NCBI GenBank assembly: GCA_946894095.1
Contig: OX335655.1
Coordinates: forward strand, 930,001-994,000
DNA from: Incurvaria masculella
Lineage: Eukaryota; Arthropoda; Insecta; Lepidoptera; Incurvariidae
Reading direction: 5' to 3'
DNA length: 64,000 nt
A program made the position numbers and the translations under genes. The notes under the pieces were generated by a model. That model saw only the letters and a list, made by a program, of their open reading frames with translations. It made no database searches and was not told the origin of the DNA. Every line of letters begins with the position of its first letter. Within the stretch, counting starts at the first letter, position 1. This document shows, piece by piece, positions 49,301-61,900 of this stretch.

Positions 49301-50386
49301 AGCTTCTATTATTACCCAAAGATCTTCGCATACACTGTCCCAGGATTTCATGCGGGAAGACTGAATCCTGTTTGAGGCTGGAAGGAAGTGTAGGCTGCGC
49401 ACGTGGATCGCCTGTGAGTTCTCGTCCTTCTGTATCAGGACTCGACCATTACGCACCCAGACGAACTTGTACTGCCTATCCCTGGCCTTCGCCCTAGCTG
49501 CCGCATGGATAGCTTTATTCGCGGGCGACAAGTGCTCGGAAACATAGACCGGTGTTTGTTTATCACCACCGATCCCCAGGTGGCCAGAGTGGAGCCTCTC
49601 CTTCGGATTCGTTTTGTTGAATTTTACGGCGGCCGCCAGGTATCCATCGCGAACCCGAGAACTGGTGAACTTCACCACGATTGACCGGGGTCTTTGGCTT
49701 TCCTTATTGACCTTGGCGACGCGTGTGCATACGGTGACTTCGGAATCGGAGACTGGATTTGAGATGACATTTCCGAGCTGCTTCACCAAATTAATTAGAT
49801 TTTCTGCTTTGTGCTCGGGAACGCAACTGATCTCAACGTTGGTTTCTCGAGCGTGCTGCTCCATCTGCATGAGGCGGCCACTAAAATCTGTGATGGTGGA
49901 TCGCAGGGACGAGTTCTCAGATTTAACGTCTTTTAGTTCAATCGCCATCACATCTAGTCGGTTTTTGATGTCATCATACTCCTTACTCAAGAAGTCGATC
50001 GTCGTTCGATATCCCGCAATCTCTTCTCTTAATGCTTTCAACTCGGTACAGACTAGTTCCCTAATAACATCCCTGGTTGAGCTTCGGATCTCTTCTCTGA
50101 TCATTATCAACATTCTATCTTCGACGATACTTGAGCCAGTTCCGTCGGGTGACGGCGTGTTATGGCGAGATCTGATCGGAGTGTTGGAGTTATCACCGCC
50201 TTTAGGAAGCTTAGATTTGCACCCAGGACACTTCCAAGCGGCCCTGGTGCGCTTAGATATTTTTTGAAAATTGTCCTTGGTGTAGCCTGCACATAGGTAA
50301 TGGTAAAATTGAGAGCATTCGAGGCAATTTATCATCTCTTTTTCAACACCATCCTTTCTACATGCCTCACATTCTTTCGAGGACAT
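46356..50386 (-). pseudogene. PHD-finger LINE with fused ORF1/ORF2, frameshifted
   Basis: The first frame (50386-47318, 1022 codons) encodes a PHD-type zinc finger (CEAC ... CLEC ... HYLC ... CPGC, residues 6-57), a coiled coil (~100-190), an FP25K-like ORF1 domain (~200-330), then without a break the second half of an endonuclease (VIILGDFNLNFISWE, RCLDLIISN, DSHHPP) and a full RT (VYTDFSSAFDKV, GVPQGSHLGPILF, SLFADDLKVF). The ORF1 end and endonuclease N-terminus are missing at residue ~335, so an internal deletion fused the two ORFs. A missing base near 47337 shifts the frame; the RT tail continues in another frame to 46722. The 3' UTR ends in (TAAA)n at 46356-46380. CR1/Jockey group, non-functional. 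Confidence 0.9.
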
Positions 50387-52861
50387 GGTTAGACTTACTG
50401 CTTACTGTTTTCACTAGCAAGTGTAGCAGATTGTTATGCCTATGTAAAATACTTAGTTGATTATTAATGTAAACTAGAATATTTCTCTAGCTGGTCGCTA
50501 CAGCTTCGGCGCGGGGCACGGAGGCGGAGCAGCGGCGCGCGGGGCGGAGACTCTTAACCCCTCCCTGCGGTAAGTTCGCTCGTGGCCTGCCGATGACGTC
50601 GTCGCTTCGTGACGACCGCTGATCGTGACGACACACACTAGTGACGTAGCGCGAATGTAGGTGGCTGGATGAAGGCGTTCGAGTGTTAGAGCGTGTGACG
50701 TCACACCGAGGCTGGCACAGTCGGCAAGCGAGCGGCCACGGCGCGGCCGATCTGGGTTCGAGACTCGACGAGTGCGCAAATATTTCGAAGTATTTCAAAA
50801 TAAAGGCACGATGGCGGAGAGGCAGCAGGTCGCACTGCACTCACCGGACCGAAGCACTGGAGACCGCAGCGAAGCCCCTCTGGCACTGGGCGCTCCAACA
50901 AATGGAGCCCCGGGCGTCGATCCGCCTCTCACAGCCACTCAAACAAATAAATAACACAGACGACTTCACAGAACAACGAATAGACGATGAAATGAAACTT
51001 GTTCACAAGGCACACTTATACAAGCTTGGTTGTTACATGGCGGCAAGGCGTAAGTAAAACATAACTAGTTGTGGACACATACGCGTAAGTTTGTCTGGGA
51101 AGCCAAGTTTGTCGATGAAATGCTATATTATATGCATTATGAACAAGTGCGCCCACTAGATTATTAATATTTAATAAAAAAAATATAGTTTCGAAAATAA
51201 CAAAAATTTCTAAACTTATAAGTATTACACATGAAAATGTGCAACTCGAGCCGTTCAAGTCAAATACAATAACGGAATAAAATTATTAACCATTTATTAT
51301 TTAATTAAAATGATTTTAAATACCAAATTCACAATTGAAAAATGGCGGATGATCAAGATAACCAATAGGCTACGAAAAATGCTTAAATATGGCCTCTTGA
51401 CCATCATGCATGCTGGTTTTGTTACAGTATTGCCATTTCAAGCCAAGTTGGCATCTTTTGTGGCCAGTTAGCATTTATAGTGGCCAGTTGGTTTTGAATA
51501 AGCCATTGCTTATCAACCCAGAGGCCTATTTAAGGCCAATAAGCATGCGCGTTTGCCAAATGTGCACACTTACAACTATTGTAAAATTATGTAAGTTGTA
51601 TCCGACCAGCGATTTAAGAAATTCTACATAGTAGCATTGCGATCGGAATGATTGTTGGCTGTTTTAGTATTTCAGTTTCGACCCTCTCGCTCAAGCTCGC
51701 ATAAGAGGCTAACCACTAGGTTATCCGCCTTCCTGATAAAATATTACGCACGATCCATCGCCAATAAAGTATGGTTTTCCTATACTGTAGTACAAGCCTT
51801 TTAATCATAGGCTATTTCCAATTCATAAAAGTTAATTTCGCCGAGATACCACGATTTAAATCATTAAATAAGTTAGATGATTTAAATCGTGGTATGTCCC
51901 CTCTTCAAAGGTTAAGACTGCCCAGGCTGATACAAGCGCATTTGATGAAAAGATGAAATATAAAGGCAGGTCTTAGGTCTATTTATTCCAGAATGCGATG
52001 TGTTGGGTTGGTACCATGAATGTGGTATAGCCATCTATTTCCAGTTACATAAAAAAGGCAATGAAGTAGTTTATTCTCAGGTACCCTCTGTAAAGCAAGC
52101 TGAAATTGCTTAAAAAGTGTAAAACTGAACTAATTATGTTTAGATTCCAAATAATATTTCGCTTCGCCTTTTTCTTAAATTTTCCACAGGTTATTTTCAA
52201 AGTTGACATTATAATTGATTTTACCTGGAAATAGCAACCTGATGTATTCCAGTTGAGAATGCATTTCACTCATCATAATAGATAGCCTATCTATCTAGTG
52301 AATCTAAACTAATTGATATACACATAGTCGTTGGTACTCGATTAAACCACAAAAAAAACTAGTTGGTCTTCGCGCAAACCATTTTGACTTAATAATGGCC
52401 AAACAGCAACGAATCGGGCCAAATAGTCCGAAATAGGTTCTGACGGGTTCTGCCTTTTTGCCAAAAAGCCACACAATGGTCTTTAAAAGTGCTTTCTGGT
52501 TGTTAGAGCTTATTGGTCTCAAATAAGCATGTCAAAAGCCAAATGGTCTCTAATTGGTCATGAAATGGCACCACAGTGCTAAAAAGTGGCTTAAATATAA
52601 CCTTAATAGGGCCATCAGGCAAGTGCCTTTTTTGGTCTTGAACTTAAGTCATCAGGAGGTTGTCGTGGCTAATTATTAGAACCTTTAGGTTCTAAAACCT
52701 TTTGGCAACAAATGATGCTTGAAATTTATTACATGGTAAGTGACATGCTATTATATAACCTATTTAATGCTAATTGGCAAGTTCCAGAACCTCTATCCGC
52801 AAAAATTGTTACTTGGGCGTAGACCTTGAGGTTTGGACAAACTTGTTTCTACATTTTTATG
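50080..52861 (+). repeat. Tandem duplication, copy 1 (2.78 kb)
   Basis: Matches 52866-55647 at a constant offset of 2786 bp with about half a dozen single-base differences noticed. Contains the first ~100 codons of the LINE, a CpG-rich block (50480-50960), a SINE scrap (~51965-52050), the right end of the DNA transposon (52819) and 42 bp of flank. The copies are separated by four bases (ctac). Confidence 0.95.
50811..51051 (+). other. Candidate exon in the CpG-rich block
   Basis: A plus-strand open region starting near atggcggagagg and containing a frame that ends FTEQRIDDEMKLVHKAHLYK ... MAARR, directly before a perfect donor GTAAGT (51052). It is duplicated at 53597-53837. It could be the first exon of a gene carried by the DNA transposon or of a host gene; no family was recognised and no downstream exon found. 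Confidence 0.25.
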
Positions 52862-52865
52862 CTAC

Positions 52866-55647
52866 AGCTTCGGATCTCTTCTCTGATCATTATCAACATT
52901 CTATCTTCGACGATACTTGAGCCAGTTCCGTCGGGTGACGGCGTGTTATGGCGAGATCTGATCGGAGTGTTGGAGTTATCACCGCCTTTAGGAAGCTTAG
53001 ATTTGCACCCAGGACACTTCCAAGCGGCCCTGGTGCGCTTAGATATTTTTTGAAAATTGTCCTTGGTGTAGCCTGCACATAGGTAATGGTAAAATTGAGA
53101 GCATTCGAGGCAATTTATCATCTCTTTTTCAACACCATCCTTTCTACATGCCTCACATTCTTTCGAGGACATGGTTAGACTTACTGCTTACTGTTTTCAC
53201 TAGCAAGTGTAGCAGATTGTTATGCCTATGTAAAATACTTAGTTGATTATTAATGTAAACTAGAATATTTCTCTAGCTGGTCGCTACAGCTTCGGCGCGG
53301 GGCACGGAGGCGGAGCAGCGGCGCGCGGGGCGGAGACTCTTAACCCCTCCCTGCGGTAAGTTCGCTCGTGGCCTGCCGATGACGTCGTCGCTTCGTGACG
53401 ACCGCTGATCGTGACGACACACACTAGTGACGTAGCGCGAATGTAGGTGGCTGGATGAAGGCGTTCGAGTGTTAGAGCGTGTGACGTCACACCGAGGCTG
53501 GCACAGTCGGCAAGCGAGCGGCTACGGCGCGGCCGATCCGGGTTCGAGACTCGACGAGTGCGCAAATATTTCGAAGTATTTCAAAATAAAGGCACGATGG
53601 CGGAGAGGCAGCAGGTCGCACTGCACTCACCGGACCGAAGCACTGGAGACCGCAGCGAAGCCCCTCTGGCACTGGGCGCTCCAACAAATGGAGCCCCGGG
53701 CGTCGATCCGCCTCTCACAGCCACTCAAACAAATAAATAACACAGACGACTTCACAGAACAACGAATAGACGATGAAATGAAACTTGTTCACAAGGCACA
53801 CTTATACAAGCTTGGTTGTTACATGGCGGCAAGGCGTAAGTAAAACATAGCTAGTTGTGGACACATACGCGTAAGTTTGTCTGGGAAGCCAAGTTTGTCG
53901 ATGAAATGCTATATTATATGCATTATGAACAAGTGCGCCCACTAGATTATTAATATTTAATAAAAAAAATATAGTTTCGAAAATAACAAAAATTTCTAAA
54001 CTTATAAGTATTACACATGAAAATGTGCAACTCGAGCCGTTCAAGTCAAATACAATAACGGAATAAAATTATTAACCATTTATTATTTAATTAAAATGAT
54101 TTTAAATACCAAATTCACAATTGAAAAATGGCGGATGATCAAGATAACCAATAGGCTACGAAAAATGCTTAAATATGGCCTCTTGACCATCATGCATGCT
54201 GGTTTTGTTACAGTATTGCCATTTCAAGCCAAGTTGGCATCTTTTGTGGCCAGTTAGCATTTATAGTGGCCAGTTGGTTTTGAATAAGCCATTGCTTATC
54301 AACCCAGAGGCCTATTTAAGGCCAATAAGCATGCGCGTTTGCCAAATGTGCACACTTACAACTATTGTAAAATTATGTAAGTTGTATCCGACCAGCGATT
54401 TAAGAAATTCTACATAGTAGCATTGCGATCGGAATGATTGTTGGCTGTTTTAGTATTTCAGTTTCGACCCTCTCGCTCAAGCTCGCATAAGAGGCTAACC
54501 ACTAGGTTATCCGCCTTCCTGATAAAATATTACGCACGATCCATCGCCAATAAAGTATGGTTTTCCTATACTGTAGTACAAGCCTTTTAATCATAGGCTA
54601 TTTCCAATTCATAAAAGTTAATTTCGCCGAGATACCACGATTTAAATCATTAAATAAGTTAGATGATTTAAATCGTGGTATGTCCCCTCTTCAAAGGTTA
54701 AGACTGCCCAGGCTGATACAAGCGCATTTGATGAAAAGATGAAATATAAAGGCAGGTCTTTGGTCTATTTATTCCAGAATGCGATGTGTTGGGTTGGTAC
54801 CATGAATGTGGTATAGCCATCTATTTCCAGTTACATAAAAAAGGCAATGAAGTAGTTTATTCTCAGGTACCCTCTGTAAAGCAAGCTGAAATTGCTTAAA
54901 AAGTGTAAAACTGAACTAATTATGTTTAGATTCCAAATAATATTTCGCTTCGCCTTTTTCTTAAATTTTCCACAGGTTATTTTCAAAGTTGACATTATAA
55001 TTGATTTTACCTGGAAATAGCAACCTGATGTATTCCAGTTGAGAATGCATTTCACTCATCATAATAGATAGCCTATCTATCTAGTGAATCTAAACTAATT
55101 GATATACACATAGTCGTTGGTACTCGATTAAACCACAAAAAAAACTAGTTGGTCTTCGCGCAAACCATTTTGACTTAATAATGGCCAAACAGCAACGAAT
55201 CGGGCCAAATAGTCCGAAATAGGTTCTGACGGGTTCTGCCTTTTTGCCAAAAAGCCACACAATGGTCTTTAAAAGTGCTTTCTGGTTGTTAGAGCTTATT
55301 GGTCTCAAATAAGCATGTCAAAAGCCAAATGGTCTCTAATTGGTCATGAAATGGCACCACAGTGCTAAAAAGTGGCTTAAATATAACCTTAATAGGGCCA
55401 TCAGGCAAGTGCCTTTTTTGGTCTTGAACTTAAGTCATCAGGAGGTTGTCGTGGCTAATTATTAGAACCTTTAGGTTCTAAAACCTTTTGGCAACAAATG
55501 ATGCTTGAAATTTACTACATGGTAAGTGACATGCTATTATATAACCTATTTAATGCCAATTGGCAAGTTCCAGAACCTCTATCCGCAAAAATTGTTACTT
55601 GGGCGTAGACCTTGAGGTTTGGACAAACTTGTTTCTACATTTTTATG
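52866..55647 (+). repeat. Tandem duplication, copy 2
   Basis: Second copy of 50080-52861. The LINE frame inside it (53172-52866, minus strand) is cut after about 100 codons by the junction, so this copy has only the PHD finger. The right transposon end recurs at 55605. Confidence 0.95.
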
Positions 55648-56685
55648 TATTTTGTGTAGAACAATATTTTTCATGCTAACGAATTTATAAAATAAATGTA
55701 AAATAACGTTAATAGGTTTGAACGGAGCTGATGCAAGGTGGGCTGGCGATGAGCAGGTGTCGTGCAGATGTCCAGACGACATATGGAAGAGGAGTGGCAA
55801 GATTGCCTCACAACGCACTCATATACTTGATGAATTACTAAACTTTAAAAATTCGTATTCTCAATAATAAAAGAGGCGACAGAAAAAGGTCCCAGTGCGA
55901 TTAGTAAGCGCTAATTGAGGTAAAGGTGCTGCACCTACCTACCGCAATCTGACACTTTTGTATGCGAAAGCTGTCAGTTTGAGGTTAGTGCAGCACCCAC
56001 CCCCATTGTGCGCTTCTTAAGGGCATTTTAATGTCTTAATATTAACAGTAATATTACCATGCACGAGTTACGGTAGTGAATGCTGCATGTACATTATGTA
56101 TGTACTGAGGTATGCATTTTTAACTAGCTGAACTCGGACCAATTTAGTTTTGGACATTCACCCGAGCGGAGACCGGTAAGAGGTTATTAAAACGGTCAGT
56201 TCTGGATCTCGACAACAGCGCCACCTATCTGGTTTGAAAATTTCGCCTAATTGGTCCAGCCGTTCTCAAGTTTTGCTAATAGCAACAAAAAACAATGCAA
56301 GCGTACCATCTGTTCTGCGAACTTACAAACGAAATAATCAAGGCTACTGATTAATACTAAATCATATTTTGTCGTAAAAAACTTAGATGAAAACATCTAA
56401 GGTAAAAAAAATATTGCCAAGGTACATAGTTAAGTTTTTTAAAAATTATGCTAGGTACAAGTAACCAGTATAGATGGCTGTGCCGAGAGACCAAAGGTAC
56501 AATAACCAATTCCACGTCTTCTCGCGAAAAGGATGAGTATTTGAATAAATGAGTACGACACGTGAAATTAGTTTTTTTGGTTAGTAATAGTTGGAAGGAT
56601 TTCGTGCAATGAATAACAGATTCCACCTCAAGCACCCGGAGGTTCCGTATCATTGGTGTCAATACCGCGGTAGAGAGGGAGGTCT
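55648..56685. other. Intergenic stretch, little recognised
   Basis: No gene or complete repeat found. A segment near 56220-56270 (cgccacctatctggtttga ... ggtccagccgttctc) resembles dispersed lepidopteran repeats. Confidence 0.35.
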
Positions 56686-57392
56686 GAGCCGGTAGTCTCA
56701 GTTCTCACCTTAATTGGCGTTTACGTAACATCGAAGTTCCGTAAAAACGTCAAACTCCTTACAAGTTTATACTAGGTATTCTGTGGTTTTACTTCTTCAT
56801 GCTGTCCAAGTCAAACTCGGACTTCCGATTTGTATGAAAACGCGGAGTCGACGTAAACGGCAACGTCGACGTATTTACGGCAATGTTGAGTAAGCTGTCA
56901 AATCAAACTCGGACTCGCAAATGTTAGTTCGCTTAACGCCCACTGCGCGCGCTCTTCAATTTCTCCATACATTTGAAAACGCCAGCCGATTGGTTTGCCG
57001 TAAACGCCAATTTAGGTGAGAACTCAGACTGACCACTCTGGACCGGAAGTCTCAATTGTCCACCAAATTTGCGTTTACGACAAACCGATCGACTGGCGTT
57101 TTCAAATGTATGGAGAAATTGAAGAGCGCGCACAGTGGGCGTTAAGCGAACTACCATTTGCGAGTCCGAGTTTGATTCGACAGCTTACTCAACGTTGCCG
57201 TAAATACGTCGACGTTGCCGTTTACGTCGACTCTGCGTTTTCATACAAATCGGAAGTCCGAGTTTGACTTTGACAGCTTGAAGAAGTAAAACCACAGAAT
57301 ATCTGGTAAAAACTTGTGTGGAGTTTGACGTTTTTAAGGAACTTCGAAGTTACGTAAATGCCAATTTAGGTGAGAACTGAGACTATCGGCTC
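56686..57392. mobile_element. Large foldback element (~340-bp arms)
   Basis: Ends gagccggtagtctcagttct and inverse of gagccgatagtctcagttct. The arms match over most of their length (tacgtcgactccgcg-like and cggaagtccgagtttgact blocks) with indels, enclosing a short centre near 57035 that again contains a copy of the terminal tctcacct motif. Frames inside are by-products of the palindrome. Confidence 0.8.
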
Positions 57393-57628
57393 TGGCACAG
57401 CCTTCTCTATTGTCTCTCTCGAGAGACGAGATAGACAAGTAGAGGAGGCTGTGGCTCTGGTAATGTTGGCGTGCAAAAAACACCTGTATATCTAGTCAGG
57501 AAAGCGAAAATGAGTTAGTCACATATGAAAGTGAGACTCTCTCACCTGACGTCATGAATATCAAATATTAGTGTCGTTGCACTCTAATTGGAATAATTAG
57601 AAAGGGACCACACTAAGGTGGCGTGGCT

Positions 57629-58450
57629 GTTATTTCATCAGTACGAAAGCGTTGTGACTCACAGGTGAGAATCTCACGAGTTGACCCCCTGGGTGTCTAT
57701 AGACTAGGAGGTCGCGACACAAATGGTAACGATAACGTAAATGGCTGAAACTGGGTTCACGGGATAAAGTACAACCCTCTGAAGCTAAATGTGTCAGTCT
57801 GCCTGTTCCAAGTGGTTGCGTTACGTAGATAAGGCATCTGAAAATGTAGTTATGGTGACAAAAAATACATATTATAAGGTAAATGGATGCAAATTATGAA
57901 GCATGAAAGTATCAATACATACTTGCTTAGCAATACAAAAACGTAACAAATCTTTGGTTGAATTTAGTAGTTATAGGCGATTTAGGTTACATATATAACT
58001 TTAGGTATATTTAAGTATTTAATTAAGTAACCGTCTGGTTATTGTTGTATAATTAATAGGTATCAATGTTTCCAGATAATCAGTATATTCATCAGCAGGT
58101 ACATACCAGCATCTATTTTATATAGCCAATCTAGAAAACGCAACCACTTGGCACGGGCAGACCGACATATTTAGCATCAGAAGGTTGGTCTCTAACATGT
58201 GAACCCAGATTCAGCCATTTACCTTATCGTGACCAAAAATGTCGTGACCTCCCGGAATACTACTCAGCAAGCGAACAACCCAAGTTCTTGCATGAGAAGC
58301 TGTCAAACTCTATGTAAAAAAGATACCTAAATAAGTTTGAGAGAAGCGAACTTCTCGTGTTCGATTTCATGAATAGACTCTTTTCACCTGTGAGCCATAA
58401 ATGCCTCACCGGAGAGTCACAACAGTTTCGTACTCATGAAAGGACAGCTA
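57629..58450. mobile_element. Diverged long inverted-repeat element upstream of UBE2O
   Basis: Left arm ~57629-57840 and right arm ~58125-58440 are inverse copies with ~20-30% mismatches by eye (ccaagtggttgcgtt, ggctgaaactgggttcac, gtgactcacaggtgaga). The motif gtgactcacaggtgagaatc recurs at 57652 and 58487. It ends about 490 bp before the UBE2O start codon. Confidence 0.6.
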
Positions 58451-58940
58451 TATAGAAAGTTCTGTGACTCACCAGTGAGTCAAAAGTGACTCACAGGTGA
58501 GAATCTTTTGAGTGCATATTTATCTGCGGCAAAGACATTGTAAGAAATACTCTTGCGGTTCGCTATTCTCATAGACCTCGCGCTAATTCTATTTCTATGG
58601 CTATTCTTACTAAAATTGTTTATTAATCTTTTCCATTGCATTTTGTTTGTCAAAGCTATTTCTCTCTTTCGAAAATAAATAAAAGGTAAATAGCTCTAGT
58701 AAAACATCATTCTCTATTTTGAACAAATTTATTGTGGTATTTCACAGGCCCGGCAGAGTGCGCTCGGATGGGAACATCAACGCATGCGCTTGACGGACAT
58801 CGCACATCGCGATCAGCTGTCAACTGAAATCTAAAATCCTTGGAGACATTCGTAAAAAAAATTTAAAATCCTCGTGAATCTGGTGTCCGCGTGCACACGC
58901 GGCTCCCATCATCCGCCGCGAGTGTTATTCGGCAGGCAAC

Positions 58941-61900
58941 ATGGCGGGGCAGAACCCGGGCTCGCCGACCGACTTCATGTACTTCTACGAGGACGAGGTT
59001 TACAAGATCAACAACCGCGGTCGCTGCGTGTTCGGCCTCGTGCTGGAGAACTATGAGGGCAACACGAGCGACCAGGAGAGCGACTTCGACACGCCAGTCC
59101 AGCGCGGCGAGATTCGCGTCGTGTGGCACCCGTCTGGTGTGGAGCGGGTCGTCGCAGAGAAGACGGTCAGTGTCGAGTCGAGTTTCGTCGATGCGTGCGC
59201 CGTGCGTAGGGTTCCGCGCGAGCACATATGTAATGTGCAAAGATCCACTGCAGCCCCAAATAGTTCGATACAGTAGTTATTCAATGCTCAGAGCTGACTG
59301 TTTTCTGAACCTGCACATATTGTGGGTTACTGTCTTGACAGGAAATGGCCTTTATTTGCGTATTTGCACGAACATTTTATTTTGAATAAAGCTGATTTGT
59401 CAACGGTGTTATAAATTCAGTTCCATGTCCAATAAAAAATTATCTGTGTCTGCGGATTCAAAGTATGAATAAGTTTTAATAAAGGATAATGTGCTATTCT
59501 GTTTTAGGTTGGGCTTTCTGATCGTTCGCTGATGCCCGGAGACGTAGTGCGTCGTCTGATCGCAGGGAAGGACACGCAGCGAGGCTACTGCCGCGACATT
59601 GTGATGACGGCCGCTCTTCAGGTGAGTCGATACTGTCTACATAGCTCCAGAAACAACCCCAGTGGTGAATTCAATGTGCCGCCATGTTATTATTGGTGAT
59701 TTGACGAAAATCATCAAGAGAAAAAACGAAATGCTTTTAAAGCCAGCTTCTTACTTCGTAAGTATGACAGGACTGCAGCAGTTAATCATCTGATCTGATA
59801 GATCATCTGTAATCTATGTAAGTAGTAAGTAGGTACAAATATAAACTGCCTGCTATGATGTTGGCGTTGTATCCTCAGTCGTGTCGCTCCCTTGCATGGA
59901 TTTGTTGTACTAAAATATGCCAGCCCAGCACTGCCTTAGATATTGTCTTGTGAAACAATTCATCCAAACTGATAGTATTTACGCTCCACATTAACTTTAA
60001 TTTTAAATGAACTTATTTATGCATTCTCACCACGATTCGTGTTCACGTATTCAGAGAAATGACAGAAACAGATGGTAGCATGAGCTTTTTCAAGAGAAGC
60101 CGTAACCGTCTGGCTTATTTTCAGGCATAAGGATGCACATGCGAAACAAATAAGGTGAATTTTACAATTGCACAATTCTCCTGTACTAGCTAGTTTGCTG
60201 TGATATTGGTAGAACCAAATCGCGTGGTTGGACGATTGTTGTGCGTTTGGCCTGGTGACAAGCACAAATTGATTTAAGGTGGGCTTTCCCACTCGACTCC
60301 CCATACAAGCGTGAAAAGAAGACCATGCGCATATTGATTGTCTGAAATCCAAATTTATATTCAAAACAGCTTTATTTGATAGAAATAGATGTCTAATGCA
60401 CACAATGACCATTGGCATTGTAATATAGTGTTTGGTTTCTAAATTATAAGGTTCGAAAGGTTGAATTTTATGCAATATCTTCGGAGGTGGATTATTAAAT
60501 GCATTGTCTGTTTTGTGGACATGTTGCATCCTCCTCATCACGGATTTTTTTTTTTGGAACAGAGAAGGTCCCAGAGCGCAATAACATGGTTTTAACGTCC
60601 CCGCGATAGAGTTATTCCTGCCGGGAAGCGCCACCTCAATTAGAAAAATGTGCAATGATGAACCGTGTCGTGCCCTCGTCGAATTTTATCAAGTTTTCGA
60701 AAACATTTTTGGCATATTGAACTGTGGAGCAAAATGAAAGCGAGCAGGTACACACATTTAGAAGAGGCATCCTTTTCCTAGTGACGAATTGAGAACCTCC
60801 TCCTTTTTTTTTTGAAGTTGGTTAAAAAAGATGCAATGGACCCAACATGGTCTCAATACTGCTTCCCTGGCTGCTCGGTTCTGTAACAGTATAGTATCAG
60901 ACTATTATAATGGCATTTTTGACGGTTCATATCCAGGCTACTACTTGTTATAATTGCATGTATTCAATTACGTACTAGGAAATAACATGCAAGAATTTTA
61001 TTATTTCATCACATTAATATTTCGAGATCCAAAAATAGAGATAAGTGTCAAATAAAACCACGTACGTTTTTGATTTTACTACTTCCGGACTAATTATATT
61101 GTATTGTTTTTATTTTTCACCTTTTTGGGACGCTGGAAACACTTGAAATCGTCAAAAATGTAATTTCATAAAACTAAAGCATAAAAAGTTCATTATCATG
61201 GCAAGAGGCTCGCTTAAGTCTGGATTTTAAAATAAACTATACCTACACTTAAATATTACAAAATCTGCAAGGCAAGCATCAAAAGAGTTGATCCAGTAAA
61301 AATAGATCACATCACACCTTTTTAAATTTGTCAGAGCAAGAGGTTTATTTCTCTGCCAAGGTAGATCACTTTCAGCTCTTAGCAAGTTTACAAGGCAATG
61401 TGGTACCTGTCTCGGATCACCTGGACCTACTCGGGTGCAACATCTCCGAAGTCGTGGGTTGTCGGCGTTTTATTGTTTCCAAGGCTTAATGAATTGCAAA
61501 AAAATGGGGATTCTATACTCTTGCAGAAGGTTCTTTTCACCGGTGCAACCACTTTAGAAATCAGAGATTAGGGTAGTGATGAAATATTGTAGCCACGTTT
61601 AGGAAGTTAGTCCCCTGTACCTGTTGGCGTGCCTGGACTCAATATAGCGCCGAGCGGTCCGTTGCGTTGAAAAGCCACAAGATTTTAAACTTTAGCTGAA
61701 ACTTCATGTGGAAATAGAGAAAAATATTGCTGGTGGCTGTGGCATAGCGTTATACGTTACCTTGTTACCTATGTTGACATCAAAGTCTTCCTCAAGGAGG
61801 CAGGAATTCACGGTGAACTGTAAGAAGGGAAAAGTCACAATAGATCTGAAAAGCTCGCAGTGAGAGCGAGGCTAAAAAGCTTGTAGCCCAACTTAATATA

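Larger units (their letters stand above)
45859..52819. mobile_element. Unclassified DNA transposon with TAG target duplication, disrupted by a LINE
   Basis: Left end cgcccaagcagcaatttt and right end inverse of cgcccaagtaacaatttt; TAG flanks both (45856-45858, 52820-52822). A perfect 17-bp inverted pair (agccacgacaacctcct, 46009-46025 and 52654-52670) lies 150 bp inside each end, confirming the boundaries. Subterminal DNA is full of short ggcca/ttggc words. A LINE (from 46356) fills the middle. No transposase of a known superfamily is recognisable. A candidate exon lies at ~50811-51051. Confidence 0.6.

Noticed and set aside
50107..50386. PHD-finger protein as a host chromatin gene
   Set aside because: The same frame runs on into a coiled coil, FP-like domain, endonuclease and RT, so it is LINE ORF1.
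57016..57267. 83-codon plus-strand ORF
   Set aside because: Lies wholly within one arm and centre of a foldback element; the frame is a by-product of the palindrome.
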